DNA of 64,000 nucleotides from Misgurnus anguillicaudatus (GCF_027580225.2 NC_073360.2:12187001-12251000); one strand, 5' to 3'. Positions 25,950-39,225 are shown, counted from the stretch's first letter. The notes: generated by a model from the sequence alone, not told the origin. Numbers and translations: made by a program.

Positions 25950-27066
25950 TATCTTAAAAGGTAACACAATGTTACCTTTCTCTCACTTGAAATGTGTCCC
26001 CACATTTAGTTCTTGAATTTGAAGGTATTGGACCTGGAAAGTCCTTGAAAGGTCCTTGAATTTGAAGTTAAGGAGTGAGTGAGTAAAAATGCTCACAGCA
26101 AAAATCAATGGCCGCATCAAATGGATTTAAATGCCTTTTATTACTAACAACTCCTAATACTTACTACTAGTCAGTCCTAATACTTTCTTTGTGTACTTGG
26201 CCTTTGATGCTGCCTGTGATGTTGATCTATGAGCAGACTATTACAACTGCAGTGTCTAATTTTTGCACCTTTATGGTTTTAAAATAATTGTAACTGTTTC
26301 AAATAAGCCTGAAGCATTCAACCAGTCTCCTTTTGTTTGGACAAACAGGTAACCGTACCCCAAACTTTTTACAACTGGTCCTCCATTTCCCGCTAATGGC
26401 TCAGAAATGACATGCATGCATCTTTAAATGTGTTAATGTAATGGTATGTTAGTTCATCATGTGTAACTGAGAGTCATATGCATTAAAACCAGGGGGTGAA
26501 TTAGAAGGAGGCTGTGATGGTTATTGCCGCCCATGGTTGAGTCAGTATGGGCAGGATTGGGCTAATGGCATTCCCCGTCTGACTGCCCGTTTAAAATGGA
26601 CGAGCAAGCACAAAACCATCCAACCTCTGGCAGCTTCAGGGATGTTTTCGCAACTGCCAATGCCAGAGGCGAATCTGACAGAGAAAGAAAAACACACATT
26701 CTCCCTCTTGTTTGTGCCTTCTATCTCCATTCCATTCTCTTAGCAAATGAACTTCGGTATCAGAATTTGAAAAACACAAAGCGAGTTTGGAAAATGTAAG
26801 GCTTTTAATGTCAGAAATGTGCTTGAGTTATAATGTTCCGATATAAAATTTGCTAGAACGTCCTGCGTTGGATATGAGAAACGAAAAGTATTTACCATTT
26901 GATACACAGTTAGTTCAGCGTAGTTTGTGTTATGTTAGCATAAAAGTCTTTGGTTATGTTTTGAGATTTTGCTTATATAAAAAGTGTACACGGCTTTGCA
27001 GGTAAACTGAATTGCAACATAATGGTTAATGGTTAAACTACACAGTAAAAACAATGCATCATGAAG
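25950..27066. other. Non-coding DNA, no feature recognised
   Basis: Frames up to 68 codons on both strands overlap and lack resemblance to known proteins. Confidence 0.4.
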
Positions 27067-27070
27067 TTAA

Positions 27071-27620
27071 ACAGCACCTATTGTCCTATTCACGTTTTTA
27101 CATTTCCTTTGGGGTTTGTACCTTTTGCATATCATTAACATGAAATAATACACACTTATACACCAAAGTAAATGATGACGCGAGTTATAGTTTTCAACGT
27201 AAATCTCTTTTCTTGGACTACAACAAACACACAGATTGTAGGCAACAGTTTGCTTCCCGGGATTGGTGATGTAGACAAGACCGACATTATCGTAATTCCT
27301 CCCGCTTCGAACTTACAGCTTGTAAGTTAACTCCTGTTAGCATTGCATTGTGAGCGAATCTTTCAAACATGGTAAGGAGCGTCGCATTTTCAGCTGATGT
27401 CAGAGGTATTCAGACCAATCAGAACGTACAGATTAGCTGGCCAATCAGGGACACAGCGCTTTTCAAAATGGTGCGTTTTAGGAAGAAAGTGAAATCTGGA
27501 GCTACAAAAATGTACGTTATGTGGAAAATATATATTTTTTTAACCATAAACCATGCGAACACATTGAATTATACAAAATACACAAAATAACAATATTCTA
27601 GCAATAAAAATTTGTGCACT
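27071..27620. mobile_element. TTAA-flanked non-autonomous element, 550 bp
   Basis: TTAA lies at 27067-27070 and 27621-27624. The left end ACAGCACCTATTGTCC and right end GTGCACT are diverged forms of the GGCACCTAT tip seen at 29758. The internal segment shares ACTCCTGTTAGCATTGCATT...CAAACATGGTAAGGAGCG with 30552-30609, and other parts with 6365-6535. Confidence 0.72.
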
Positions 27621-27763
27621 TTAAAACAACTTGGTTTTGTGAGTCAATTCAACATACTATTTTATGTTTTTACTTGTCAATAGCTGACATAACTTATACA
27701 TTTTTTAAAATTGTTTAACTTAATTTTTCAAATAAAAGTAGCATAAAAATATATGTTGATTTG

Positions 27764-28486
27764 TAGGGCTGGGTATCGATTCAGATGTTCCAGATCGATT
27801 CGATTTGGATTTGCAAGCTATCGATTCGATTCTCGTTTAGATTTTCGGTTCCGGTTTTTATTATCAATTCAACTCAATGAATGTAGATTATATAGACCGT
27901 TTCAGCAGTAACAACATAAACAAGCGGCTGTCGCAGTCCGCACGTAACTTCCGGTAAACTCCGCTAAGAATAAATAACCACAAAGTTCTTTAAACGTAGT
28001 TTATTTATAAAACAAGTTAAAAAACAACACATAGGTTACATAGGAAACCAAAACATTTGTTATTTTCGACGAGGCATTTGTTCAAGTGATCAGTTCAGCA
28101 ACTAGTCAGACCATTAAAAAAACAAAACCGGAAGTAAGGTTTGGATCCAGACGTGTATCACGTGCGTCCGATGAAACGTCTATAGAATATTATATTATAT
28201 TAAAATATTATATTATGATATATATATTATATTATATCAGAATATAGACTTACTGAATGAATGACAGGCTTGCCTCTTGCTCCTTGTTAACATCGCGCAA
28301 GGCAAAAAAGAGGGTGACATCTAGTGCAAAAGACTAGTAATTAGATTAAAGTTAATCTTGCGTTCAATGTTTGCGGAAATAAATATGGGGAAAAAAATCG
28401 ATTTGTGGCCTTGGAGAAAAGATTTTGAATCGACCACGTAAAAAAACAGATTAATCGAAAAATCAATTTTTTGTCCAGCCTTATAG
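27764..28486. mobile_element. hAT-like element with TAGGGCTGG tip
   Basis: The left end TAGGGCTGGGTATCGATTC and right end TTGTCCAGCCTTA are imperfectly inverted. Inner sequence has repeated TCGATTCG words typical of such fish elements. It is interrupted by the 27892-28187 repeat. The target duplication is not clean. Confidence 0.55.
27892..28187. mobile_element. Short nested repeat (AGACCGTTTC family), copy 1
   Basis: It begins TATAGACCGTTTCAGCAG and ends CGTCCGATGAAACGTCTATA, so the tips are inverted. A closely similar copy lies at 57553-57834 inside a different host element. The class is not assigned. Confidence 0.65.
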
Positions 28487-28489
28487 ATT

Positions 28490-29504
28490 TGAAAAAATCT
28501 ATAAGGATTTTTTTACAGTGTGTAATACTGATAGTAGTCCGACCCTTATTTTGATGTGAGAATACATACAAGCCATCTATTTTAAAATTATTTTATCATG
28601 TCGTATGTTAGAAAATGTGCCATTAGACATTTAGAATGGCACCAAAATGAAAATGTAAGGAATTAACTTTAGTAGTTTTGATGTTTGTGTGACAGTTTGA
28701 CAGAGATTGAATCATCTCATGATTTTGTAAGTGACACCACCTGCTCTTTTTGACAGAGACGGCAAAATAATTTAACATGTCACCAGGACAGTATGCATAA
28801 AAATGTTTATGCTGCTTGGCCCTCACCAGTCATTATGAAGATAATCTGAGACAAATATTTGGTTAAGATATGCATTGTTTTAATACATGCTCTGAGTTCG
28901 AGACAAATCGAAAATGGTTGAGTTTCTTAAGCCCTGAGAGAGGATGGCATATTAAAAAGATAAAAAAAGGGTTTGGTACTTCGCTTGCCCTCTCTGCAGA
29001 AAACAAGCAGATAAAACCGTCCACAGCCATCTGCCAGCGCCTCAAGAGCGAGTTACTGTGGCAACAAGTAAAAAGTCATTATCTCTAATTGACACCGTGG
29101 CAGGTTCAGGTGTTTTCATAGTTTGCTTTCGCTCTCCAGAGATTGAATCAGATGTCTTGGGTTGGCTTCGCCCGAGAGGTTTTGTTTCTGTCTATTTCCC
29201 TCCCACTTACATTTTTCCTACCCTGTCTCAGGTTGTTAGTTTGTTAAGTTTGAATGGTTTATCCATTCCTCGTCTTTCTCATTGAGAACTTCCGCAACAT
29301 GTTTTCCACAGTATGATTAACCAGAAAGTGCGCAGTCATCTCCTGCTTCGGGAGATAGCAGCATGTCTGGGCATATTAGAGAATTTTATGACACTCCTCG
29401 AGCGAACATGCCCCATTAGTGGACTGCAGCTGCTACCAAGCCCTGTTGATTTCCTGTCAAATCATGATATTATCTTTCTATCTAGCTTTGTTTCTGGTTT
29501 CCCT
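28490..29504. other. Non-coding DNA, no feature recognised
   Basis: The block 28880-29480 is less repeat-like with moderate GC, but none of its frames resembles a protein. Confidence 0.35.
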
Positions 29505-29506
29505 CA

Positions 29507-29700
29507 TTTACATTTGTGTATTTGGCAGATGCTTTAATCTGAAGTGACAGTGCGTTCAAGATCCATTTCTGTAGCTTAATTGATGAGGCACTGTGTTGGC
29601 AACACAAGGTTGTGGGTTTGATTTCACACTCAAACTAGTGAAACATACATTAAATGCACCGTAACTTTGGTTAAAATCATCTGACAAATGTGACTCAGTC
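29507..29700. repeat. SINE remnants: a minus tail and a plus tRNA-derived head
   Basis: TTTACATTTGTGTATTTGGC at 29507 is a minus-strand SINE tail. At 29571 a + strand unit starts, with an A-box region TAGCTTAATTGATGAGGC, a B-box GGGTTTGATTTCAC and a degraded tail ATCATCTGACAAATGTGAC. Confidence 0.6.
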
Positions 29701-29757
29701 TGTAAAATCCCAAGTCATTTTTTGTAATGAATGTAAAGTCAATAAGTGAAACTTTAA

Positions 29758-30680
29758 AGACCACCTATGGTCCAATTCACATTTTTACATTTTCTTTGGT
29801 GTGTAAGTGTGTGTAAGTATGTTACGGCGCATTCATATGGTTCGAAAGTGTTAACGTTTGACGGAAGGCTTGTCTGAAGCGTGGCCAACAGCCAATCACA
29901 GGGGCCGCAGCACATGCTCCGGTCTTCCATAAACGTAGTTGGCTGGCTCTGCCTAGGTTATTTGCATAAGGCAATCTGATTGGCTGACGCTCGCATTGCC
30001 GCTTGAAAAGTTGAGAAATGTTGAACTTCTGCCGCGAACAACGGCAGTGATGCGGCGCCGACGGATCCACAATTCAGTTTACCAACGCTTGTCGTCACCC
30101 ATTAAAAGTGGGTTAACGCTTACGCCCAGTGTGAATGTGCCGTTAACGATATGCAAAATGTACATACCCAAAGTAAACTATGATTGTAGACAACGTATTG
30201 TAGGCAACAGCTTACTTCCTGGGATTGGTGATGAAAGTAATAATTGACGACAGGCTGTTGAATTATAAGAAAATAATGCACACCCAAGATGGTAATGCGT
30301 TACACCGCGGGTGTGCATTATTTTATAAAAATTCCAAGGACCGAAGTCAATTATTTTGCTTATACCACGGTTACCACAAACATTGCTCTGGTGCCTATTT
30401 TTAAGACATTATAAAGGTTAGGCGTGCGGTTATTGAAAAATAATCAACACCCATGGAACATTTCTCAGCCAATCAGAATACAGCATTCAATAGGTCCGTT
30501 TTATAAGTAGACATAATTAAAATAATTCCTCCCACTTCAGACTCAGCCCTTTAAATTAACTCCTGTTAGCATTGCATTGTGAGCGAATCTTTCAAACATG
30601 GTAAGGAGCGTCACATTTCTGGCAATACAACACATTGTATTATACCAGATAACGTTTTTTAGCAATGAAATAGGTGCCCT
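29758..30680. mobile_element. TTAA-flanked composite element, 923 bp
   Basis: TTAA lies at 29754-29757 and 30681-30684. The tips AGACCACCTAT and ATAGGTGCCCT are inverted. The right part matches 27300-27390, including ATG followed by GTAAGG at 30598-30606. It carries an inserted Harbinger-like unit (29825-30142) and, near 30250-30480, another repeat with inverted AATAATGCACACCC / GGGTGTGCATTATT words. Confidence 0.75.
29825..30142. mobile_element. PIF/Harbinger-like MITE, 318 bp
   Basis: The ends CGGCGCATTCA and TGAATGTGCCG are inverted and flanked by TTA at 29822-29824 and 30143-30145. A related copy, split by another insertion, spans about 39228-40208 (shared phrases AGGTTATTTGCATAAGGC and GGATCCACAATTCAGTT). 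Confidence 0.75.
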
Positions 30681-30689
30681 TTAATGCTC

Positions 30690-31790
30690 CTAATATCATA
30701 AATAGATTGAGACTTAAGCCTAAAAGTCTCACAAATGCTTAAAAAAATAAACACATTGTTTGGTTGCATGGACAACTAGTTGACCAATTGGCCTTTAAAG
30801 AAGAAATAATTGGGTTGATTTGGAAGTTTCTTTGTTTCTGTTCACAAATGCTGTGCTCTTGTGTATAAAAACATCTGGATAGTGCTTGATAAAATGGAGA
30901 AGAACTAAAATGTTTTGAAACACGATTTGGACTATTTTTAACTTGGAATGTGACACAGAGCATTAAAATAAACAGCGCAAGTCACGACGCAACGGCCAAA
31001 GACATCCGAATGAATGTGTTTGGCAGTGGCCGTGATGCTTTTAAGAGGATAAACTTAAAAACCAACTTTTTTACCATGGAAACTGTCAGCATGCTTATTA
31101 AAGCCCAAAACTAAAATATCTAAACATTTCAAACCCTTTTGTTCTCCCATAGAACACAAAAGGGGCATAAAATTGTTTTGGCTGTTCTCTTCATATGAAA
31201 TTCAAATGGGGACACGGGGGACATAAAGTTTCCAAAAGTATATAACAGAAATGTTATTTCTGTGTAAACTTTAAAGTTCACTTTTAAATTGGTCTTGCTG
31301 AGATGAAAGTTTTCGATGGTAATCGGATGTGATATCCAGACAACCTCACATCTTACTCTTTCTCCATTGGTGGATGTGCTGTATGTAAATTTCACACTGT
31401 ATTACACCTGATTGAACGGGGTTAGATCACATAGTTAGTCATTTAACTCGCATCCCTGTGGAAATATACGATTTTACACTTTAAGTTCACTCACAGCGGC
31501 ACAATCCATCATTTTTTAATTGGTGTCAGAATTCAGTGGTGCACAGACATGCTTTTCTCCTAGAGTAAAAGAATAAAAAAATATTTTAATGTTATTACTT
31601 TCATTAGATTAGAAGAATAAACTGGTTAATGAGTGTAAGGGTATCTGTGTGTGTTAGAGAGTTTGCGCATACTGTTATCATTGCTGAAGCATATGGTACA
31701 GCTACTTATACATAGCATGTGTATGTGTAAGAACCATCTGTTTAAAAAGGGAACCCTTCTGTGCTAATGTCCCATACTTTATAGTGCACA
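30690..31790. other. Non-coding DNA, no feature recognised
   Basis: No element ends or protein-like frames were seen. Confidence 0.4.
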
Positions 31791-31795
31791 AATGA

Positions 31796-32918
31796 CTGGG
31801 GTTGGGAATCATTTGGACCCTCATGATTCGATTCAGAATCGATTCTTATGGTCCCTATTCGATCCCGAATCGCTTCTCAAGGTACAAATTAGCCTATTTG
31901 TGACTTCATTACATCACATTTGCACTCAAAGTCAGAGTAGTGTTGACACTTTTGCTATCAATCTCTCTACTAAGTGCTCCATAAAGCCATTCTCATATAC
32001 ATTTACAACTGTGTGCTCTCTAAACTGTCCGTGTGCTGCACCTGTCCCCCAGTTGACTTTTGTCCGCCTTTTGGTTCCTTTAACGTCACATTATTATTTA
32101 TAATTTGTGAATCGATTCAGAATCGTCCACATCCACATTGCGATGCATCTAAGAGGCTGTTTACACTTGGCATTAACATGCGTTTTCATCGATCGGATCA
32201 CAAGTGGACGACGTTAATGCCAGGTGTAAATGGTGTTCAAAACGTTTTGAACGCGTCCACCTTCGACCACTTTCAACCACATTTAGAGGTGGTCGAAACC
32301 CCTTTCGATCGGATTGCTTTTGTAGTGTAAACGCACATGTGGTTGAATGTGTTCAAACGGCCACACGCGACCACCTTCTCTCCGCCCATTTATCTAATAT
32401 GAGGTACTAAACACAAGTTTTACATTTTTTCTGACTTCTGGCATGAAGATACGTTGAACAGCGCTATTTTTAGCCTTTCATTGATACAACTAAAAAGGCT
32501 GATCTCCGTAGTTTCGTTTTGAAAGCGTGTGAAAGTTGCGCAATCTTATTTCATCAATTGCGCTGAAAATTCAGATAAAGCTCTAACATATACACAAACA
32601 AAACACTGTGCAGCATGTTTACTTGCTAGACATACAGCAGACTCCGACATAATATTAGTTCGCGTCCATATAAACTCATAATTACTTAAGGTCGCGTTTG
32701 AATGACAGCAAAGAGACTCGCCCACCGTCTCACAGACCACCCTCTCAAAGTTTTCAGCACAGAAGCGGTCGAAAGTGGACAAAAGAGTCGGATTTAAATA
32801 CCAGGTGTAAACATGATGTGTCTCTCTCGTCCACTTGTGATCCGATCGATGAAAACACATCTTAATTCCAAGTGTAAACAGCCCCTGAGAGTCAAACACG
32901 AACCCCCCACCCCTACAA
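31796..32918. mobile_element. hAT-like GATTCGATTC-rich element split by a fold-back insertion
   Basis: The left part begins GGGGTTGGGAATC with repeated GATTCAGAATCG words. The right part resumes after 32887 as GTCAAACACGAACCCCCCACCCCT. Boundaries are approximate. Confidence 0.4.
32150..32887. mobile_element. DNA element with GGCTGTTTACACTTGG inverted ends, copy 1
   Basis: The left end GGCTGTTTACACTTGGCATTAA and right end TTCCAAGTGTAAACAGCC are inverted, continuing inward (TCGATCGGATCACAAGTGGAC on both sides). It shares most of its body with the element at 51369-52517. No transposase frame is present. Confidence 0.78.
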
Positions 32919-32919
32919 A

Positions 32920-33775
32920 TGACATATACTTGCATAAAAAGCCTTATGTATACCATTACCCTTAAATTAGTGTGCCAGTTAGGAAATTTAGTTGTGTATC
33001 ATTTGGTCTTTTAAAGAAGGAGTGTCTGGGCACATGGTTTGAGTGTCACCTAATGAGTTTCAAGGCTTGGTGGGACCCTCTGTGTACCCCAAACACCCAA
33101 CACCTGTGCCTCAGCACAATTTACCAACCAATTAACCTGTGAATCTCTGCCGTTAGGTGGGATGGATTGGCAACTTGGGAGTGTTCGGCCCTAAAGGAAA
33201 TCGGCTTTGTGTAATTATAATGGCGCCTTTGTGTGGTTGTGTCTTTGTTGCCTGTTTATGCGAGATATGAGGGTGTGGCTGCCCACATTTTAGTGTTTGA
33301 CTACATAAAGTTTGACTGTAGTGTGGTTTTAAAAGAATTCCCTCTCTCTCCACTGTTTAAGGACGGTAGGGATTGTAATCCCAAAAATGAAACTTTTATT
33401 ATTTACTCCCCATCTTGCTGTCCTATTTTCTTATCGTAAAGAAGAAATTGGAAGAATGTGAGCTCTTTATAGTCTATGTTCTTTCTTCCGTACAACACAA
33501 AAGATGATGCTTATAGGAGTGGAGACGTGATCTCACATGATCCACTGCCTTATACATTTGGGTACCGTAGTTAAGTGGTAATCCCCGCTACCAATCAAAA
33601 ATACAGCGACTAAATCTTCATCAATGTGAACACCCCGTAAGACAGCTTACACATTTGTTGCGTCACCAAGACATGGGAATAGCATGAGGGTTTGCAAAAA
33701 AGACATCTCATCATGTGAAAGAGTTTCAGTCTTTGCTGCAACACCCTCTAGGTGTGTGCACTTCTGTTAAATCTA
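32920..33775. other. Non-coding DNA, no feature recognised
   Basis: Featureless apart from ordinary AT-rich sequence. Confidence 0.4.
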
Positions 33776-33782
33776 AAACTCA

Positions 33783-34990
33783 GGCTGTATCCGAAACCAT
33801 TTTCTTCTATATAGTGCACTATATTTGGCGTCTGCAATTTTGTTGTGGTATCCGAATTCTGAGTGAACAACTTCCCATTCTATTCATTCACTACTTTTTT
33901 ACCTAAATTGCACTCTCATCGAGGGTGATGAACAAATGCGATAGGCAGTAACTTTAATTTGAAATATTTTAATAGAATATTATAAGTAAACAAGACAAGC
34001 AGTTATTTTCGTTTCTTTATTATCAACTAATACAGTGAGCATGACCAATGTGACAAACTGTAAGAAAGTAAACAATTACCGTATGATCAATAAAGCTAGT
34101 CTCTCCAGAAAAACGCCATTATGTGATCGCATGATTCAATGCATAATCACTCAAAGTCCGCATATTAATGCCGGGGTCGCATTTTTTAAACTTTATGTGG
34201 CACTTTCGCCACATAAATTGCAGATTTCTCCTTGCAAAATATGCGAGGCACGATTTCATAATCCCCGCATTTTCGTATATATGTATCTTAGCAGAAAGTT
34301 GAAAAATTTTGCATTTACTTCACACATGCGCAGCCATGCCCCCTGTTGTCATGGGAATGTTAGGTAGCAAGGTAATTACACAACGTGAAAATCAATGAAA
34401 AGCTGCAAACAGTTTCTGCAAGTTCACACAGTTTTTGCAAGTTCCCACAATTTCATAGCATAAAATTGCATAAATATCCCGCATATTCCATCGCAGTTTT
34501 TAAGAAAACGTGCCGCTAGAAGGACTGTAAAGCGCTGTTCCGGCCACCAGCAGTTAGCAGTTGCAGGGTGACATGATCTCATTCATTTCAGTGGAAGCTT
34601 GGCGACTTCCAGCGACACAAGCAAAAGTGACCATTGGTGACAGGAAGTTGGCAAGGGAACGTTGGTGAGTCCAGCAACGCGGAAAAGTTGAGAAAAGTAA
34701 AACTTTATACAAATCATGAGCGACTACCAATGAGAGTGAAACTCACGTCATCCATCTCTCGTCAGTTATTGCAGTGGATGGTACCTGTTTGTTTATGACA
34801 AACAGAATTAGGAACAGCTCCTAACGACCTCATTAAAAGAAATGCGCAACATCAGGGTCTCTGACCCTTATTTTTTACTTCAGTGTCTAAAATCGTTCAC
34901 TCATTTTCGTTCACTTCTTTCTCATATAGTGGACTTAAATGTCAATTGCTGCGTAGGGAATAGTTAGGGAGTGAACAAGTAAACGGATTT
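33783..34990. mobile_element. Composite DNA-transposon region (GGCTGTATCCGAAA ends)
   Basis: The left tip CAGGCTGTATCCGAAACC with TATAGTGCACTATAT has a counterpart at the right (CTCATATAGTGGACT...AACGGATTTGGACATATT). The centre holds other repeats, including ATGCGAGGCACGATTTCATA and CGTGCCGCTAGAAGGACTG. Internal boundaries cannot be set by eye. Confidence 0.45.
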
Positions 34991-34999
34991 GGACATATT

Positions 35000-35770
35000 A
35001 CACTATATATACATATACACTCGCTATACTAAATGGTCAACTCATACTTTAGGCATCTTAGGAAAATTTACAACACCTATCTAAAGTGTCTGGTGTTTAT
35101 TTTGCCGTCTCTAATGTTGTCCTAAAGCTAGAGGTGAAAAACACTTCATTTGAAAATCGATTTTGTTGTTTTTCCACTCGATTTTAGAGGACCCTGCCTG
35201 TCTCTTCCTTTACGGTAAATAGGCTCAAAATGGATCTTACACATTCCTATCTTTCAAATTTCCATCAGAAGAGTTTTCTTAAGCAAAAATGTGCACTTAG
35301 TCAGCAGTTTAAGACTCCAAACCTGTGCACTCAGGTGAGAGAATAATCATAGACGCAGATCAATCCCAACAGATCTTAGTTTGGCTTAAACATCCGTCTT
35401 TACAAGCAGTAAAGTCCATTTGCGGACCTTCCAGTGTTATTTGGGCTGTTGTCAGCATGTCTCAAGAGATGGGAATAGAAAAACGAGTGAAAGCACATGT
35501 TGAGAGGTACAAATCCAAAAAGCTAAAGTCAAATGAAGGTCTGGCTTTTCAAAGACTGCACAGCAGGTTCTACGGGCTGTGGAGTTTGGCGCGTACTGCC
35601 GTGCCGGTGTGTGGCTATAAGTGGGAGCCCCTATCGCTGTCAAATTCACCACCATACCTGGTGGTGTGAGGAATTAATAGCTGTCATCACACACAGCCCC
35701 CCGATGACATGCATTTAGTCCTTATCGTGAGAGAGTTGTGACATTGCAAAAGAGTAGGTAACCTTTAACT
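35000..35770. other. Non-coding DNA, no feature recognised
   Basis: A 114-codon + frame at 35325-35669 is overlapped by frames in other phases and has no recognisable domain. Confidence 0.4.
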
Positions 35771-35780
35771 ATTCTTACTT

Positions 35781-35930
35781 GATGTATGCATTTGGTGGAC
35801 GCTTTTAGCTAAAGAGACTTGCGGTGCATCCAAGCTATACATACTGTTCAGAGTTCGTGCATACACTGAGAATCAAACCTGTGACCTTGGCGTTGCTGGC
35901 CAGAAAAGATCATGTTGCTTTGATGCATCA
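35781..35930 (-). repeat. tRNA-derived SINE, minus orientation, degraded
   Basis: The tail GATGTATGCATTTGGTGGAC leads into an inverted B-box-like AGAATCAAACCTGTGACC and the inverted tRNA-like body. Confidence 0.6.
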
Positions 35931-35934
35931 CGCG

Positions 35935-38900
35935 CAACGTATGGTGACTTTGGCTTACACGTAAAAAGTTAAGTATACCCAGATATTTAAGTTGTGCTAA
36001 ACTGTGCTGAAATCACTGTAATGTGGCCTTACGTAGTTTATCTCGAAAGGTCCAAATTTTGAGTAATTGTCCTGAATGACATTAATCACACATTTATAGC
36101 GTAGGCCAATGTGATTGAAACATCTAGCATATGAAAAACTGTCTTGGGTTTGGATGTAGCAGCTTTAATGCGGTTGTTGCAGGATAAACTGTTATTGCCG
36201 TTATCATCACAGTCATATATCTCTGGTGAGCTCTTAAAATGGGTTTATCACAGACACGCGAGTATCTATTGCTGCGTCGCACTGACTCGCACATGACTGA
36301 CTGTCAGAGCTCTCACACCAGGCGTACTTGGCATTTATATTTGTATCTTTATGGTTTCATTCCTATTTCACATCAGTACCACCTTGTACAGCAATTCAGC
36401 AGATGTTACAGTTAACGCAAGTGTAATATTTATGGTGTAAACATCTGGATTACATCCTGTCATTTTTGAATATCCAGTGCTCTACAGTTTCAATGGTAGC
36501 TGGATGGCATGATTCGATTTTTTTTGATAGTTTGTGTATCTATGTGTGTTTTTGTGTTCTCATGCACCACAGATATTTGTATAAAATCTCTGCTTTTCAA
36601 TTTAAACTTGTATTAGATTAGATGTTTCGGATGAATAATGGTAGAATAATGATCAGTGGCTGATCGATTGGTTAAAAGGTACAAAAGAGAATGTATCATA
36701 TGTCTACTGAGATTTTTTGGCATCCTGGGCTGCACGCATTATGCTTTATTGGATCAGTATTATTGAGCCTTTTTATGGCAGAATAGAAACACATTCATGT
36801 TTCAGTCTGTCTGTTCTGGATGTGGAGAACATGTTCTCTCCCCCTCCTTCATCTTCCTAGCTGAATTTATTTATTTTTTATTCCCTTTAGTCCATCCTTC
36901 CATGCCTGTACGAGATTCGCTCTCTCCACTGCATGGTTAGACTCTCTCCCCAAGCAGGAAGTGTTGTCCGTGCTAAGGCCCTTTTCCTTAGTGCCCCAGG
37001 CAGGGCTCTAATGGAGTCCAGGTCTCAGGAGAGGGATAAGGGGTGGGGGGAAATGGATGGGTAGACTATCTGCTCTTACAACCATATTAGTGCTGATTCG
37101 GTCGGAGAAATGGGTTTTCAAGGAGCATCATTTTAACTAAACCATGTTTGCTCGTTCTCTTCCCTGCTTTGTCATCATGGCCAGTTCAGTGGGCTGTAAT
37201 TCTTTATAGAACGTGGCATTGATGAAGACAGGCCGGAAATGGAAAGGGCCCCGAAAGCCATCCCTGCGGGACACCATATGAATGGCCTCTCGTTTTCAAT
37301 GCCACGTGGATTTGGGCTTCAGTAGAGATAACACGCTACACCACATTTACAATTTTAGCATAGCAGCACATCATTAGGAATAATACACACCCCACATAAT
37401 AAGAATTATTGTTATTACTGCACTGCAATGCTGTCTCCCCAATAATGACATCTGCGTTACCCAAACAAAGCACATCACTTATTTAGTGATGTTCAACAAT
37501 GTTTTCCATCTTTGCCTCTTTTGAAGGGAACATAAAAGAGCCATTGATCTGTGTGTGAGAGTGTGTTTGCAGCTTATTATTGTGTGTGTGTGTGTGTGCG
37601 TGTGTCTATTTGGACAAGCGTCTTCACAGTAACTTGACAGGAAACAAATTGTAGTTTTCATTTCTGTTGATATTAATTATAGTCTTAGAAATCGCTTTTG
37701 TCTGCAGCATCTTATTGTCCCAAGACCCATTCAGAGAGGCTGTTGTGCTGTTCTATAGTTTGATTGTGTTGGCTACCGAGTTGCCACTTAAACACTGAGC
37801 CAACAATAGGAATTTTGCATATAATACAATGTTTAAACTCAAGAACTTGAAAGAGTACATTTGATTGGTAAAAGCCACATGTCCCTTTAGGGCTCTGGTG
37901 AAATGACATTGCTAGTCTCCAAATGTGTGGCTTCTTTGCTATTTTCTTAACTAGTGTTGCATGGTCTACCAGCTTACCTAAAATAACCCATGCTGGTTGA
38001 TCACATAAACCTGCTTATTTTTACACCATAGCTACAGTCTGTCTTATCAACTTAATTTATATATTATCTTTAAATTAATCCAATATTTTTCCCGTATGTT
38101 CCTCGTCTGTATTCATTCCTTGTATCTCTTTCTCTGTCTTACTTGCACATCAAAGGATAGGTCAGGCAACCTCAAATGCTAACGCTTTCACATGGGCATA
38201 CTGCGAAATGACTCATGTCATGTCTCTTAAAGTGCCGTGTCCTGTTCCACTACAGCCGTAACCTTCGCATTATGATCAGAAAGAAACAGTTTGTTCCTAC
38301 AAAGCTTAACCCAGCACCTCTATCGCTCAGACTTCAGTGCATGGTTTCCCTTCTTATTCATGCAAGCCTCTGTGTGAACTTAACAACACTAGTAGCATAG
38401 TGCATAGCTTTCCTGAGGACTGAGGTTAGTGTAACGTGACCTATTTTTAACAGTAGCCTGAAGCTCAGAAACTAGGAGTACAAACCTTGATAGTCTTGAA
38501 ACTAAACTGCCCTTTAATGTAGCTGTGGAATGCTGATGCCTTCTGGTTGTCCCATCTCACCGAGTTGGCGGCACGTAGCTCCTGCTACCCACCTTTAACA
38601 GCGAGGGCGAATTTAACGCCCTGCCGTCTACCAGATGCTTTTAATGTGTTTACGGGTTACACACAGGTTCTTGTTTCTTTACAACCCGTCCACTATCTAA
38701 CTACTTATGCAGGCTGCAAATGAGGACAAGTCCAGGCATATCCTCATTTATTAGTGAGCGTGAACCAGCACGAACAGTGGTAAAATGAAGTCTTAAATCC
38801 ATCAAGCTTCATTCAAGCCAAGATTGAGCTAAGTGCAACATCTCTTGTCCAAACATTGTCATGAATTGGATTGTATCTCAGTGCAGATTGGTGGATGGTG

Positions 38901-39225
38901 CTTAAGATTAAATGTGATTGAACAGATTACATTTTTGTATTGGAAAATAGCTTAATTTTATTTATAAACATTCATGATGGGATAAGACTAAAAAATGGCT
39001 TGCTTTTCGGGCTTGTCACCTATACTAGCTAGGAGAACACACTTAATATAAATAATGACTTTGGTGAGATGGATGGATCCTTGGATTAAGTTAAACAAAA
39101 ATTAATGGAGCGTAGTTTTAAATTGTCCATTTAATGAACATGACTAGATGGCTAGATGTCAGACTAGTGATTGATTCTCTTGTACAAAAGTATGTGGATT
39201 ATTTAGCTCTGCAAGATGACACATG
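35935..39225. other. Long non-repetitive non-coding stretch
   Basis: This is one of the longest parts of the window without transposon ends. A GT microsatellite lies at 37580-37606. The block 36820-37330 is GC-balanced, contains no open frame of note and looks unique, a reasonable place for conserved regulatory sequence upstream of or in the first intron of arhgap35. Confidence 0.35.

Noticed and set aside
31796..34990. Possible host gene fragments in frames of 100-136 codons
   Set aside because: They lie within transposon sequence with paired inverted ends and contain no conserved protein motif.
35325..35669. 114-codon + frame
   Set aside because: Other phases are also open here and there is no recognisable domain.
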